DNA of 43,176 nt from Bacteroidales bacterium (GTDB lineage Bacteria > Bacteroidota > Bacteroidia > Bacteroidales > UBA932), in the NCBI GenBank assembly GCA_017620335.1, contig JAFZQO010000048.1, positions 1-43,176 of the forward strand, in the 5' to 3' direction. The notes beneath the pieces were generated by a model that worked only from the letters and a program-made list of their open reading frames with translations, was not told the DNA's origin and searched no databases. This document shows, piece after piece, positions 17,705-24,707 of this stretch. The first letter of the stretch is position 1. Every line of letters begins with the position of its first letter. The position numbers and the translations under genes were made by a program.

Positions 17705-19576
17705 ATGAAACGATTCGCCATACTGTTCCTGATGCTGACGCTCGCGGCGGCCGTGCCGGCGCTGGCGCAGTCCATCAAATGGACTGCCGCCGTCGAGCCG
17801 GCCGGCGACGGCATCTACGAGCTTGTGCTCACCGGCAAGGTTGCCGACGGGTATTATACCCATCCCCTGTCCGATCCTTATACTTCAGCCGAAATCGAAC
17901 TCGAAGGCGTGGAGACCGTAGGGGAGCCCGAGGACGTCTATACCCCGGCGGACTACAAAGGCGAAGTCGTGGTCAAGGGCACGTACATACTCAAGCAGAA
18001 ATTCCGCTCGCCCGACGGCAGTGTCAAGGGCTCGGTCACCTTCCAGAGCTGCACGGGAGACCTTTGCGGCATGCCTGAGGACTGGGACTTCGAGGCCGGC
18101 GGCGGGGGCGCGGCAGCGTCCGTGACGGACGCCGCGCCCGCCGACACCGACGGCTCCCTCTGGGCGCTGATCATCGAGGCCATCCTCTGGGGACTGGCCT
18201 CGCTGCTGACGCCCTGCGTATTCCCCATGGTCCCCATGACGGTGTCGTTCTTCCTCAAGGGTTCGGAGAACAAGGCCCGCGGCCGTTTCCGCGCGGCCAT
18301 GTACGGCCTGTTCATAGTCCTATTGTACACGGTGCCGATATCGATCATAATCGGCCTCACTTGGGCCCTGGGCGGCGCCACGGTAACGAGCGACATATTC
18401 AACTGGCTGGCCACGCACTGGCTGCCCAACCTGCTGTTCTTCGCCATCTTCATGGTCTTTGCCGCTTCGTTCTTCGGAGCCTTTGAGATCACCCTTCCGT
18501 CGAAGTGGACCAACAATGCCGACAAGAACTCCGATAAGGCCGGTCTCGGCGGGGTGTTCTTCCTGGCCCTCACCCTCGTGCTGGTATCCTTCTCCTGCAC
18601 GGGTCCCATCGTGGGCTCCGTGCTGATCAAGTCCACACAGGGCGAGTTCTGGGCCCCGATGATTACCATGCTGGCGTTCTCCGTGACCTTCGCCCTGCCT
18701 TTCACCCTGTTCGCCCTGTTCCCGTCCCTGCTCAAGGGGCTGCCCAAGAGCGGCGGCTGGCTCAACAGCGTCAAGGTCACCCTCGGTTTCATCGAAGTCG
18801 CGCTCGGCCTCAAGTTCCTCAGCACCGCCGACCAGACCTACCACTGGCACCTGCTGGACCGCGAAGTGTACCTCGCCATCTGGATAGTGGTCTTCGCCCT
18901 GCTGGGTTTCTACCTTCTCGGCAAGCTCCGATTCAAGCATGACTCTCCCGTGGAGCACATCTCGGTACTGCGGCTGACGCTCGCCATAACCGTTTTCAGT
19001 TTCGTGGTGTACATGGTCCCGGGCATGTGGGGAGCCCCCCTGAAGGCACTTTCGGGCTACCTGCCGCCCATCGAGACGCAGGATTTCGTGCTGGGTTCCT
19101 ACACCGGCCCTGCGGCGCAGGCTGAAGCCCCGGCCGCCGACGGACCCACCCTGAAGATCGCCCACGGCCTCATGGCCTATGACAACATCGACGACGCGCT
19201 GGAGGCTTCGAAGGAGACCGGCAAGCCCGTATTCGTGGACATCACCGGCCTGGGCTGCGTCAACTGCCGCGAGATGGAGGCGCGCGTCTGGAGCGATCCG
19301 AAGGTACTGTCACTGCTGCGCGACAGGTTTATAATCGTCGCGCTGTATAATGACGATAAAGCTAAACTTCCTGAAAGCAAATGGGTTACCGCCAAGAACG
19401 GCAAGGTCCTGAAGGGTGTCGGCCGCGTCAACGCCTATATCGCCCAGGAGCGTTTCGGAGTAAGTTCCCAGCCCAACTATGCACTTCTGGACAGCGACGG
19501 GGAGCTGCTGGCCCCCGTGCGCGGGTACAACCTCAGCATAGACGGATTCGTGGATTTCCTCAACCAAGCATTATAA
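17705..19576 (+). CDS. dsbD: Protein-disulfide reductase DsbD
   Basis: A 623-residue inner-membrane electron carrier that moves thiol reducing power from cytoplasmic thioredoxin to periplasmic proteins. Domains: signal peptide 1-22; N-terminal immunoglobulin-like domain with the Cys pair C116/C121 in QSCTGDLCG; eight helices from about 155 to 450 with C171 in LLTPCVFPM and C298 in SFSCTGPIV; and a C-terminal thioredoxin-like domain with CVNC (C518/C521). All six redox Cys are present. The C116-C121 spacing is one residue shorter than in E. coli. I used MKRF at 17705; an ATG 9 nt upstream (17696) is also possible. One base separates it from the TlpA-like gene, a likely redox partner. Confidence 0.95.
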   Translation: MKRFAILFLMLTLAAAVPALAQSIKWTAAVEPAGDGIYELVLTGKVADGYYTHPLSDPYTSAEIELEGVETVGEPEDVYTPADYKGEVVVKGTYILKQKFRSPDGSVKGSVTFQSCTGDLCGMPEDWDFEAGGGGAAASVTDAAPADTDGSLWALIIEAILWGLASLLTPCVFPMVPMTVSFFLKGSENKARGRFRAAMYGLFIVLLYTVPISIIIGLTWALGGATVTSDIFNWLATHWLPNLLFFAIFMVFAASFFGAFEITLPSKWTNNADKNSDKAGLGGVFFLALTLVLVSFSCTGPIVGSVLIKSTQGEFWAPMITMLAFSVTFALPFTLFALFPSLLKGLPKSGGWLNSVKVTLGFIEVALGLKFLSTADQTYHWHLLDREVYLAIWIVVFALLGFYLLGKLRFKHDSPVEHISVLRLTLAITVFSFVVYMVPGMWGAPLKALSGYLPPIETQDFVLGSYTGPAAQAEAPAADGPTLKIAHGLMAYDNIDDALEASKETGKPVFVDITGLGCVNCREMEARVWSDPKVLSLLRDRFIIVALYNDDKAKLPESKWVTAKNGKVLKGVGRVNAYIAQERFGVSSQPNYALLDSDGELLAPVRGYNLSIDGFVDFLNQAL

Positions 19577-19577
19577 G

Positions 19578-20123
19578 ATGAGACTATTCAAGACCTTGGT
19601 CCTCGTGGCCCTCTGCGCATGCGTGGTAGCGTGCGGGAACAGGCAGAAGAAAGCCGCCGAACCGGTGGAAGAGACTGCCGACATGTCCCAGTATATGCCC
19701 GACCTGGAGTCCGGTAAACCGGCTCCTTCGCTTGAGCTCAATACGCCCGACGGCGTCCTCGTCAGCCTCGCCGACTATGCCGGCAAATGGGTGGTGCTGG
19801 ATTTCTGGGCCAGCTGGTGCCCTGACTGCCGCGCCGAGTTCGAGGCAGTGAAGAACCTCTATGAGACTTTCAGCCCGAAGGGCGTGGAGTTCATCGGCGT
19901 ATCCTTTGACCACGACGCCGAGGCCTGGAAGAATTGTCTGGACGAACAGGGCTTCACCTGGCCGCAGGTGTCCAACCTCATCAGGAAAAAGGATAATCCC
20001 GTTTCCACCGCCTACGGTATCAATTGGATTCCCACCATGGTCCTCATCTCCCCCGACGGCACAGTCGCTGGAGCGGCGCTGACCGCCGAGGGCATGAACT
20101 CCATCCTTGCAGATAAGATCTAA
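19578..20123 (+). CDS. TlpA/ResA-like thioredoxin lipoprotein
   Basis: A 181-residue lipoprotein with lipobox CVVAC (Cys19) and a thioredoxin fold of the AhpC/TSA-Redoxin type. Redox motif WCPDC (C81/C84) follows VVLDFWAS, and the cis-Pro is in NWIPTMVLI. Such proteins reduce disulfides or support cytochrome c maturation in the periplasm, receiving electrons from DsbD. The gene lies 1 bp after dsbD, which strongly supports that partnership. It is the second gene of the dsbD-tlpA-esterase unit. The next gene starts 18 bp later. The specific client protein is unknown. Confidence 0.92.
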   Translation: MRLFKTLVLVALCACVVACGNRQKKAAEPVEETADMSQYMPDLESGKPAPSLELNTPDGVLVSLADYAGKWVVLDFWASWCPDCRAEFEAVKNLYETFSPKGVEFIGVSFDHDAEAWKNCLDEQGFTWPQVSNLIRKKDNPVSTAYGINWIPTMVLISPDGTVAGAALTAEGMNSILADKI

Positions 20124-20141
20124 AACAAATACTCCACAATC

Positions 20142-21059
20142 ATGAAACGCATTCTCATCAGCATCGTTTGCGCGCTGGCCGCCGTGGCTGCGCTGGCGCA
20201 GCCCGCGGGCGGCGGGCGCCCCGGCGGGTTCCCCGCTTCCTTTGCAGGCTTCTTCGGCCCTAGGGTAGATACCGTAAAGATCTGGCCCAACGGAGCCCCC
20301 AACGCTTACGAGTACACGGCTCCCGCCAACCAGGATCCCGCACGCTCCATCGCCAAGAACTACACCGAGGCCCTCATGGAGGTGTATCCCGCCCGCAATC
20401 CCAACGGACAGTGCATCATCATGTGCCCCGGCGGCGGCTACTCCATGCTGTCCCTCTCCCACGAGGCCCGCAACTTCAAGGACTGGTTCAACGCCCGCGG
20501 CATCACCTATTGCGTGCTGCTTTACCGTATGCCGCGCGGACACCATGACGTGCCGCTCAGCGACATCACGGAGGCCATCCGCATCATGCGCGGCCGCACC
20601 GACCTCGGCATCACCTCGGTCGGCGTCATCGGCACCTCGGCCGGAGGCCATGTCGCCTCGACGATAGCCACGCATTATCAGGATGCCGTCACGCGCCCTG
20701 ATTTCCAGATACTCATCTATCCTGTGATCACGATGGACCCGTCCTTCACGCACAAGGGCTCGCTGGACGGCCTGCTCGGTGAGAACCCCTCGCAAGAGCT
20801 GATCGACCTTTACTCCAACGAGAAGCACGTGACGCCCGATACCCCGCCGGCGTTCATCACCCTGGCCTCGGACGACTTCCTCGTGCCGCCGGCGAACAGC
20901 CTGCGCTACTACGAGGCGCTCCTGGCCAACAAGGTCAGCGCCACGATGTTCATCCTGCCTTCAGGCGGTCACGGATACGGCTGGAACGACACCCAGCTCT
21001 TCAAGAACGAGTGGACGAGCGCGCTCAGCACGTGGCTCGACCACGTGGTGAAGAAGTAG
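20142..21059 (+). CDS. Secreted alpha/beta hydrolase, acetyl-esterase-like
   Basis: A 305-residue exported hydrolase (signal peptide ends AALAQ) of the BD-FAE/acetyl-esterase (HSL-like) group. Motifs: oxyanion MCPGGGYSML (94-103), nucleophile Ser166 in GTSAGGH, Asp244/245 in ASDDFLVP and His277 in GGHGYG. Related proteins in Bacteroidetes xylan loci remove acetyl or feruloyl groups, but the substrate here is inferred only. A Gly/Pro/Phe-rich stretch after the signal (GGGRPGGFPASFAGFFGP) resembles the linkers in the nearby GH10 and CE1 proteins. It lies 18 bp after the TlpA-like gene without its own promoter box, so it is probably read from the dsbD promoter. Its stop abuts the convergent SnoaL gene. 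Confidence 0.9.
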   Translation: MKRILISIVCALAAVAALAQPAGGGRPGGFPASFAGFFGPRVDTVKIWPNGAPNAYEYTAPANQDPARSIAKNYTEALMEVYPARNPNGQCIIMCPGGGYSMLSLSHEARNFKDWFNARGITYCVLLYRMPRGHHDVPLSDITEAIRIMRGRTDLGITSVGVIGTSAGGHVASTIATHYQDAVTRPDFQILIYPVITMDPSFTHKGSLDGLLGENPSQELIDLYSNEKHVTPDTPPAFITLASDDFLVPPANSLRYYEALLANKVSATMFILPSGGHGYGWNDTQLFKNEWTSALSTWLDHVVKK

Positions 21060-22160
21060 CTAGTACTCCTCCTGCGGCTTCATGCCGCAGCCCCCGATGA
21101 ATTCATCGACAAGATTTATGGAATAGGCCTCCTCTCTCGAGACGGGGGCCTTTTCCCAATCTATCTCGCCCTCGTGGCCGGCGTAGTCGCTGATGCGCAC
21201 GGAGCAGAGGTAGCCCTCGGAGTTGCGCATGTATGCGCTGCAGCCCGACATTGCAATGCGGTTGCGCTCCTGCTGGCCCTGCTTCGACACGATGTGGCAC
21301 CACTCTATCACGCAGGTCACGCCGTCGTCGATGATGGTCTCGTAGCGCATCCCGACGCAGGCAGGGATGTAGGTGGCCAGGCCGTAGCCGAAGGTGTGGG
21401 CGTTCTTCGACATCTCCTCCTTGGACAGTATCGGCGTCCCCCAGGGGTCGTAGCCGCCGATGATGCAGTCGTCCGCGAAGGCCGCGTGGATCTTGTCCGG
21501 GTCGCAGTACGGCGCGTGGTGCAGCGCCTCGTAGTAGGCGCGCATCGCGCCGGTCAGCAGGCCCGGGTCTCCCATCTCGTAATGGGCGGGCTTGAAGATG
21601 GGCTTGCGGTACGGGGTGAGGTCCGGGACGAAGGAGTAGTGGGTGTACATCCTGACTTCCTCCAGCGTCTGGGGCGTGCGCAGGTCGCAGATCACGAAGA
21701 ACGGGACCTCCTCCACCTCGCCTTCCACGACGAACTTGAACACGCCCTCCAGGGCGATGCGCCCGCCGCCGATGGTCTGGAACACCGGGGTGAACACGGC
21801 CCTGCCGGCCTTGAATTTGGAGAGGAAGCCTTCGGCGAAGTCGTGGATGTCCTCCAGGCCCTCGAAGCGCCCGTAGGGCGTGTCGACGGCCGGGAGCTCG
21901 TCCCAGAAGAGCTTCTTCTCGCGGAAGAGGCCGGCGACAGCGTCCGCGTCGCCGGAGCACAGCGCGTTTGCGAACGCGATATCCGGCGTGTCGGTCCTTA
22001 TCTCCCGGGGCATGTCCTTGTACAGCCTCTCGAGGGTGCACTGCTTCCTGACGGGAAGGTCGTTGACGGATGTCTCCTTGACGGTGGTTCCGCAAGCTTG
22101 CAGCAGGAGGGCGGCAAGGACGATGATGTAAATTCTGCGCATATAGATGGATGTTTTCAT
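21060..22160 (-). CDS. Lipoprotein with two SnoaL/NTF2-like domains
   Basis: A 366-residue protein. The N-terminal helix ends in LLLQACG, a lipobox with Cys24 when counted from MKTSIYM (or Cys18 from MRRIYII). Two cone-shaped NTF2/SnoaL-like domains follow: the first (about 50-190) with FANALCSGDADAVAGLF and YGRFEGLEDIHDFAEGF; the second (about 205-345) with MRAYYEALHHAPYCDPDKIHAAFADDC. Such folds bind small hydrophobic ligands or carry out cyclase/isomerase chemistry, but no catalytic set is evident. The ATG at 22160 overlaps the upstream LytTR stop (TAATG), so translation is coupled; MRR at 22142 is the alternative start. Coupling suggests a role in the same signalling unit, perhaps as ligand-binding partner. 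Confidence 0.8.
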   Translation of the reverse strand: MKTSIYMRRIYIIVLAALLLQACGTTVKETSVNDLPVRKQCTLERLYKDMPREIRTDTPDIAFANALCSGDADAVAGLFREKKLFWDELPAVDTPYGRFEGLEDIHDFAEGFLSKFKAGRAVFTPVFQTIGGGRIALEGVFKFVVEGEVEEVPFFVICDLRTPQTLEEVRMYTHYSFVPDLTPYRKPIFKPAHYEMGDPGLLTGAMRAYYEALHHAPYCDPDKIHAAFADDCIIGGYDPWGTPILSKEEMSKNAHTFGYGLATYIPACVGMRYETIIDDGVTCVIEWCHIVSKQGQQERNRIAMSGCSAYMRNSEGYLCSVRISDYAGHEGEIDWEKAPVSREEAYSINLVDEFIGGCGMKPQEEY

Positions 22161-22894
22161 TATAATCCCATGGATTCGGTAACCTTGTCCTTGTATTTCC
22201 TGGATATGGGCAATTGGATATCGCCGACATAAAGTATGTCCACGTCGACTCCCGTCACGGCCGCCCTGTTCACCAGATAGGACCTGTGGATCCTGATGAA
22301 GTACGGGTCGAGGATGGCCTCCCACTGGGAGATCGGAGTCTTGTTCCTGAAGTGTCTGCCTTCGGTAGCCACGACCGTGGTCACCGAGTCGTTGGACTCC
22401 ACATACAGGATCTCTTCAAGGGCCAGGGTCACCGGTTTTCTCTCCGAGGTGAAAGTAATGGGGCCGGGTTTGGCGGGGTGTTTCCTGTCCAGCCACGACT
22501 CGAAATAATGGCTTCCTACGGCAAGGACGGTCAGTATCAGGGCTATGAAGACGGGATTGATGAGGACTTTGGGGAGATCGTCGAAATCATTTTTCGCAAT
22601 GACCCCCCAGACGTTGGGACCCTCCCTGAAATAAAGGACGAAATAGTGGGCTATTATGAAAAGGAGGATCTCCGTCAACAGGATGCCTGAAACTATGAAA
22701 CAGGCATCCTTCACTTCCGATTTCCTATCCTTGCGGCTTGCCTTCGGAAGGAAGAATTTCGCCGCCAGTGCGCCCGGAAGGAACATCGTACCGATGAAGA
22801 CGGCCTCGGGGAAGCGGTATCCAAGGCTGGTCAGCACGGTCGCCATCAGGAGGATGGAGACTATCCAATACGTTATGGTTAGCAGCCGTTTCAT
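22160..22894 (-). CDS. Membrane-bound LytTR-domain transcription regulator
   Basis: A 244-residue protein with four predicted membrane helices (about 5-25, 30-48, 64-87, 108-128) and a C-terminal LytTR DNA-binding domain (about 148-242). LytTR signs: ILYVESNDSVTTVVATEGRHFRNKTPISQWE and the conserved FIRIHRSYLVNRAAV. No receiver or kinase domain is present, so the membrane part probably senses directly, or relays a partner's signal, to a membrane-tethered DNA binder. TATTTTTG at 22909-22902 is its -7 box, 7 nt before the ATG, giving a very short or leaderless transcript. The downstream SnoaL lipoprotein is translationally coupled by TAATG. Targets are unknown. Confidence 0.9.
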   Translation of the reverse strand: MKRLLTITYWIVSILLMATVLTSLGYRFPEAVFIGTMFLPGALAAKFFLPKASRKDRKSEVKDACFIVSGILLTEILLFIIAHYFVLYFREGPNVWGVIAKNDFDDLPKVLINPVFIALILTVLAVGSHYFESWLDRKHPAKPGPITFTSERKPVTLALEEILYVESNDSVTTVVATEGRHFRNKTPISQWEAILDPYFIRIHRSYLVNRAAVTGVDVDILYVGDIQLPISRKYKDKVTESMGL

Positions 22895-22901
22895 CTCTGT
22901 A

Positions 22902-22909
22902 CAAAAATA
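22902..22909 (-). promoter_or_regulatory. -7 promoter element for the LytTR gene
   Basis: The minus strand reads TATTTTTG, only 7 nt before the ATG at 22894, so the transcript would have almost no leader. Confidence 0.5.
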
Positions 22910-23004
22910 GTAAAAAGATTGCGTTGTCTCCCTGACCTGGCTCTAATATGGGGATTTTACTTCGTCTCGTGGGGTTTCGGCTTTGATGGAATGCTGCTGT
23001 CTGC

Positions 23005-23012
23005 TAATTTTG
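23005..23012 (+). promoter_or_regulatory. -7 promoter element for the 23049 gene
   Basis: TAATTTTG, 36 nt before the ATG at 23049. Confidence 0.5.
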
Positions 23013-23048
23013 TCCCTGAAGTCAAACCTATAAAAACCATACTGCCCT

Positions 23049-23396
23049 ATGTTCAAGTTATTCGTCGAAGGAGGACTGGACTTCATGTCCGTCCTCACCG
23101 TCCTTCTCGTAGCCATACCCTTCGCCGCCTGGAAGGCACCCCGCTGGGTGAAGGATATCGGCTCGTTCGCACTCGCTTTCGGATTCCTCAGCCTTTTCCT
23201 CGGATTCCGTCAGATGTTCACCGCGCTGCGTGATGTCGCGATGGGCCTGGGTGACGGTGTCACCGGGCTCTTCGACCTTATCTCTCCCGGAGTTTTCTTC
23301 GGCGGGATGAGGGTCGCCATGATCCCGGTGTGCTACGGCATCATCATCTACCTCGTCTCCCTCGTCGTCCACATCATCCAGAAGCCGCGGCTGTAG
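23049..23396 (+). CDS. Small MotA/TolQ/ExbB-like membrane protein
   Basis: A 115-residue protein with three hydrophobic helices. The start MFKLFVEGGLDFMSVLTVLL resembles the (F)xxGGxxMxxI first helix of ExbB/TolQ. The end (SPGVFFGGMRVAMIPVCYGIIIYLVSLVV) resembles the last two helices of MotA/ExbB channels (SP..F.GG...AL..T.YG). ExbB/TolQ proteins are about twice as long and have a large cytoplasmic loop, missing here. No ExbD/TolR neighbour is present. It may be a reduced proton-channel-like subunit or a Bacteroidetes-specific small membrane protein. It stands alone between the LytTR unit and the nested palindrome. Confidence 0.7.
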   Translation: MFKLFVEGGLDFMSVLTVLLVAIPFAAWKAPRWVKDIGSFALAFGFLSLFLGFRQMFTALRDVAMGLGDGVTGLFDLISPGVFFGGMRVAMIPVCYGIIIYLVSLVVHIIQKPRL

Positions 23397-23399
23397 CCA

Positions 23400-23510
23400 C
23401 GTGGTCGGCAAGTGATTGATCAAAAGCGTGTTAAATAGAATGACTACCCTTCTCCCCGAGGGGTAGTCATTCTATTTAAGTCCCTGGCTGACAGTGGTTT
23501 GCCGACCACG
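23400..23510. repeat. Nested perfect palindrome between convergent genes
   Basis: An inner 19-bp perfect inverted repeat, 23431-23449 with 23461-23479, encloses an 11-nt loop. It is framed by an outer 12-bp perfect inverted repeat, CGTGGTCGGCAA (23400-23411) with TTGCCGACCACG (23499-23510). It fills the gap between the stops of two convergent genes (23396 on plus, 23529 on minus). There is no clear T-run after the stem, so it is either a bidirectional terminator or a small MITE-like insertion. Confidence 0.85.
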
Positions 23511-23528
23511 GCAGGGCAGGGGAAACCA

Positions 23529-24701
23529 TTACTTGAACAGCCTCTGGGCGATCTGGGTGAGGTAGTCGCGGCAGTTCATCCAGGTGTGGCCACCGTCCGG
23601 GGTGTAGAAGGTGTGCTTCACACCCTGCTCGGTGAGGTAGGCGTCAAGGCCGCGTGAGGCGGAGATGAGGAAGTCCGAGGTGCCGGTACCGATCCAGAGG
23701 AACTTGACGTTGTTCTTGACGTCGGCGAGCTTGGCGTAGGTGCCGTTGGTGAAGTTGGTCTTGTACTCCTCCCCGAAGATGGCGGGGGCCATGGCGCAGA
23801 CGTACTTGAAGGACTTCGGGTTGCCGAGGCCGCAGGCGAGGGCCTGGCGGCCGCCCAGCGAGAAGCCCGCGACGGCGCGGTCGGCCGCCGAGGTCTTCAC
23901 CTTGTAGTTGGACTCGATGAAGGGCCTGACCTCATTCATGATCTCCTTGGTGACGAGGTCGGTGTCCATGGAGTCGTAACGCTCGGCCTTGCCCTGGAGT
24001 ATCATCTCGGGATACGGGTTGGCGTAAGGCATGACGACGATCATCCTCTTGGCCTTGCCCTCGGCGATGAGGTTGTCCAGAATGTTGTTGACGCGGCCTA
24101 CCTTGAACCAGGTCTCGTAGGTGTCGGTCATTCCGTGGATCAGGTAGAGGACCGGGAGTTTCTCGGAGCCGTTGGGGTCATAGCCGGCCGGGGTGTAAAC
24201 GCACATCACGCGGTCGATACCGCAGGTTTTGGAGTGATAGTAGCGGTAACTGACCTTGCCGTGCGGCACGTCCTGCACGTCCTGGACGGACGGTACGGGG
24301 CCGCGCACGTCGGCCAGCGAGTTCTTGAAGCCCTCGTTGGGGAAGATGAACATGTTGTTGGGGTCCGCCACCTGCATTCCGTCCACGAGGAAGCAATAAG
24401 GGTAGATGTTGGGCTTGCCGGGGGTGACGGTGATGGTCCATACGCCGTTGGCGTCCTTGTACATCGGAACGGCCTGGGCGAGCATCTGGCAGTCGAGCTT
24501 CACCTCCTTTGCGTCGGGGGCCTGGAAGCGGAAGGTCACGCTGCCGTCGTCGTTGTATTCGGGAGAGACGACCCCTGCGGGGAACATGCGGGCCATGACC
24601 TGCGGTGTGAGGCGCTGGCCTTCGCCGGCGGCGGGCTGGGCCTGGGCGAACAGCGGGGCGAGTATCAGAGCCGCCGCGAGAATGAATCTATGTGCTTTCA
24701 T
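23529..24701 (-). CDS. CE1-type esterase with N-terminal CBM48/E-set domain
   Basis: A 390-residue exported enzyme. A signal peptide (ends FAQAQ) is followed by a beta-sandwich of the CBM48/E-set type (about 45-135: GSVTFRFQAPDAKEVKL... NIYPYCFLVDG) and a CE1 core: YLIHGMTDT (187-195), nucleophile Ser281 in AGFSLGGR, Asp343 in GTGTSDF and His372 in GGHTW. This domain order is common in Bacteroidetes acetyl-xylan and feruloyl esterases. It is the second gene after the GH43-CE1 fusion (6 bp gap), whose C-terminal half is a divergent copy of the same two domains, so the pair probably arose by duplication and fusion. The likely job is removing acyl groups from xylan. Ferulate versus acetate is undecided. 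Confidence 0.92.
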   Translation of the reverse strand: MKAHRFILAAALILAPLFAQAQPAAGEGQRLTPQVMARMFPAGVVSPEYNDDGSVTFRFQAPDAKEVKLDCQMLAQAVPMYKDANGVWTITVTPGKPNIYPYCFLVDGMQVADPNNMFIFPNEGFKNSLADVRGPVPSVQDVQDVPHGKVSYRYYHSKTCGIDRVMCVYTPAGYDPNGSEKLPVLYLIHGMTDTYETWFKVGRVNNILDNLIAEGKAKRMIVVMPYANPYPEMILQGKAERYDSMDTDLVTKEIMNEVRPFIESNYKVKTSAADRAVAGFSLGGRQALACGLGNPKSFKYVCAMAPAIFGEEYKTNFTNGTYAKLADVKNNVKFLWIGTGTSDFLISASRGLDAYLTEQGVKHTFYTPDGGHTWMNCRDYLTQIAQRLFK

Positions 24702-24707
24702 ATCGTC

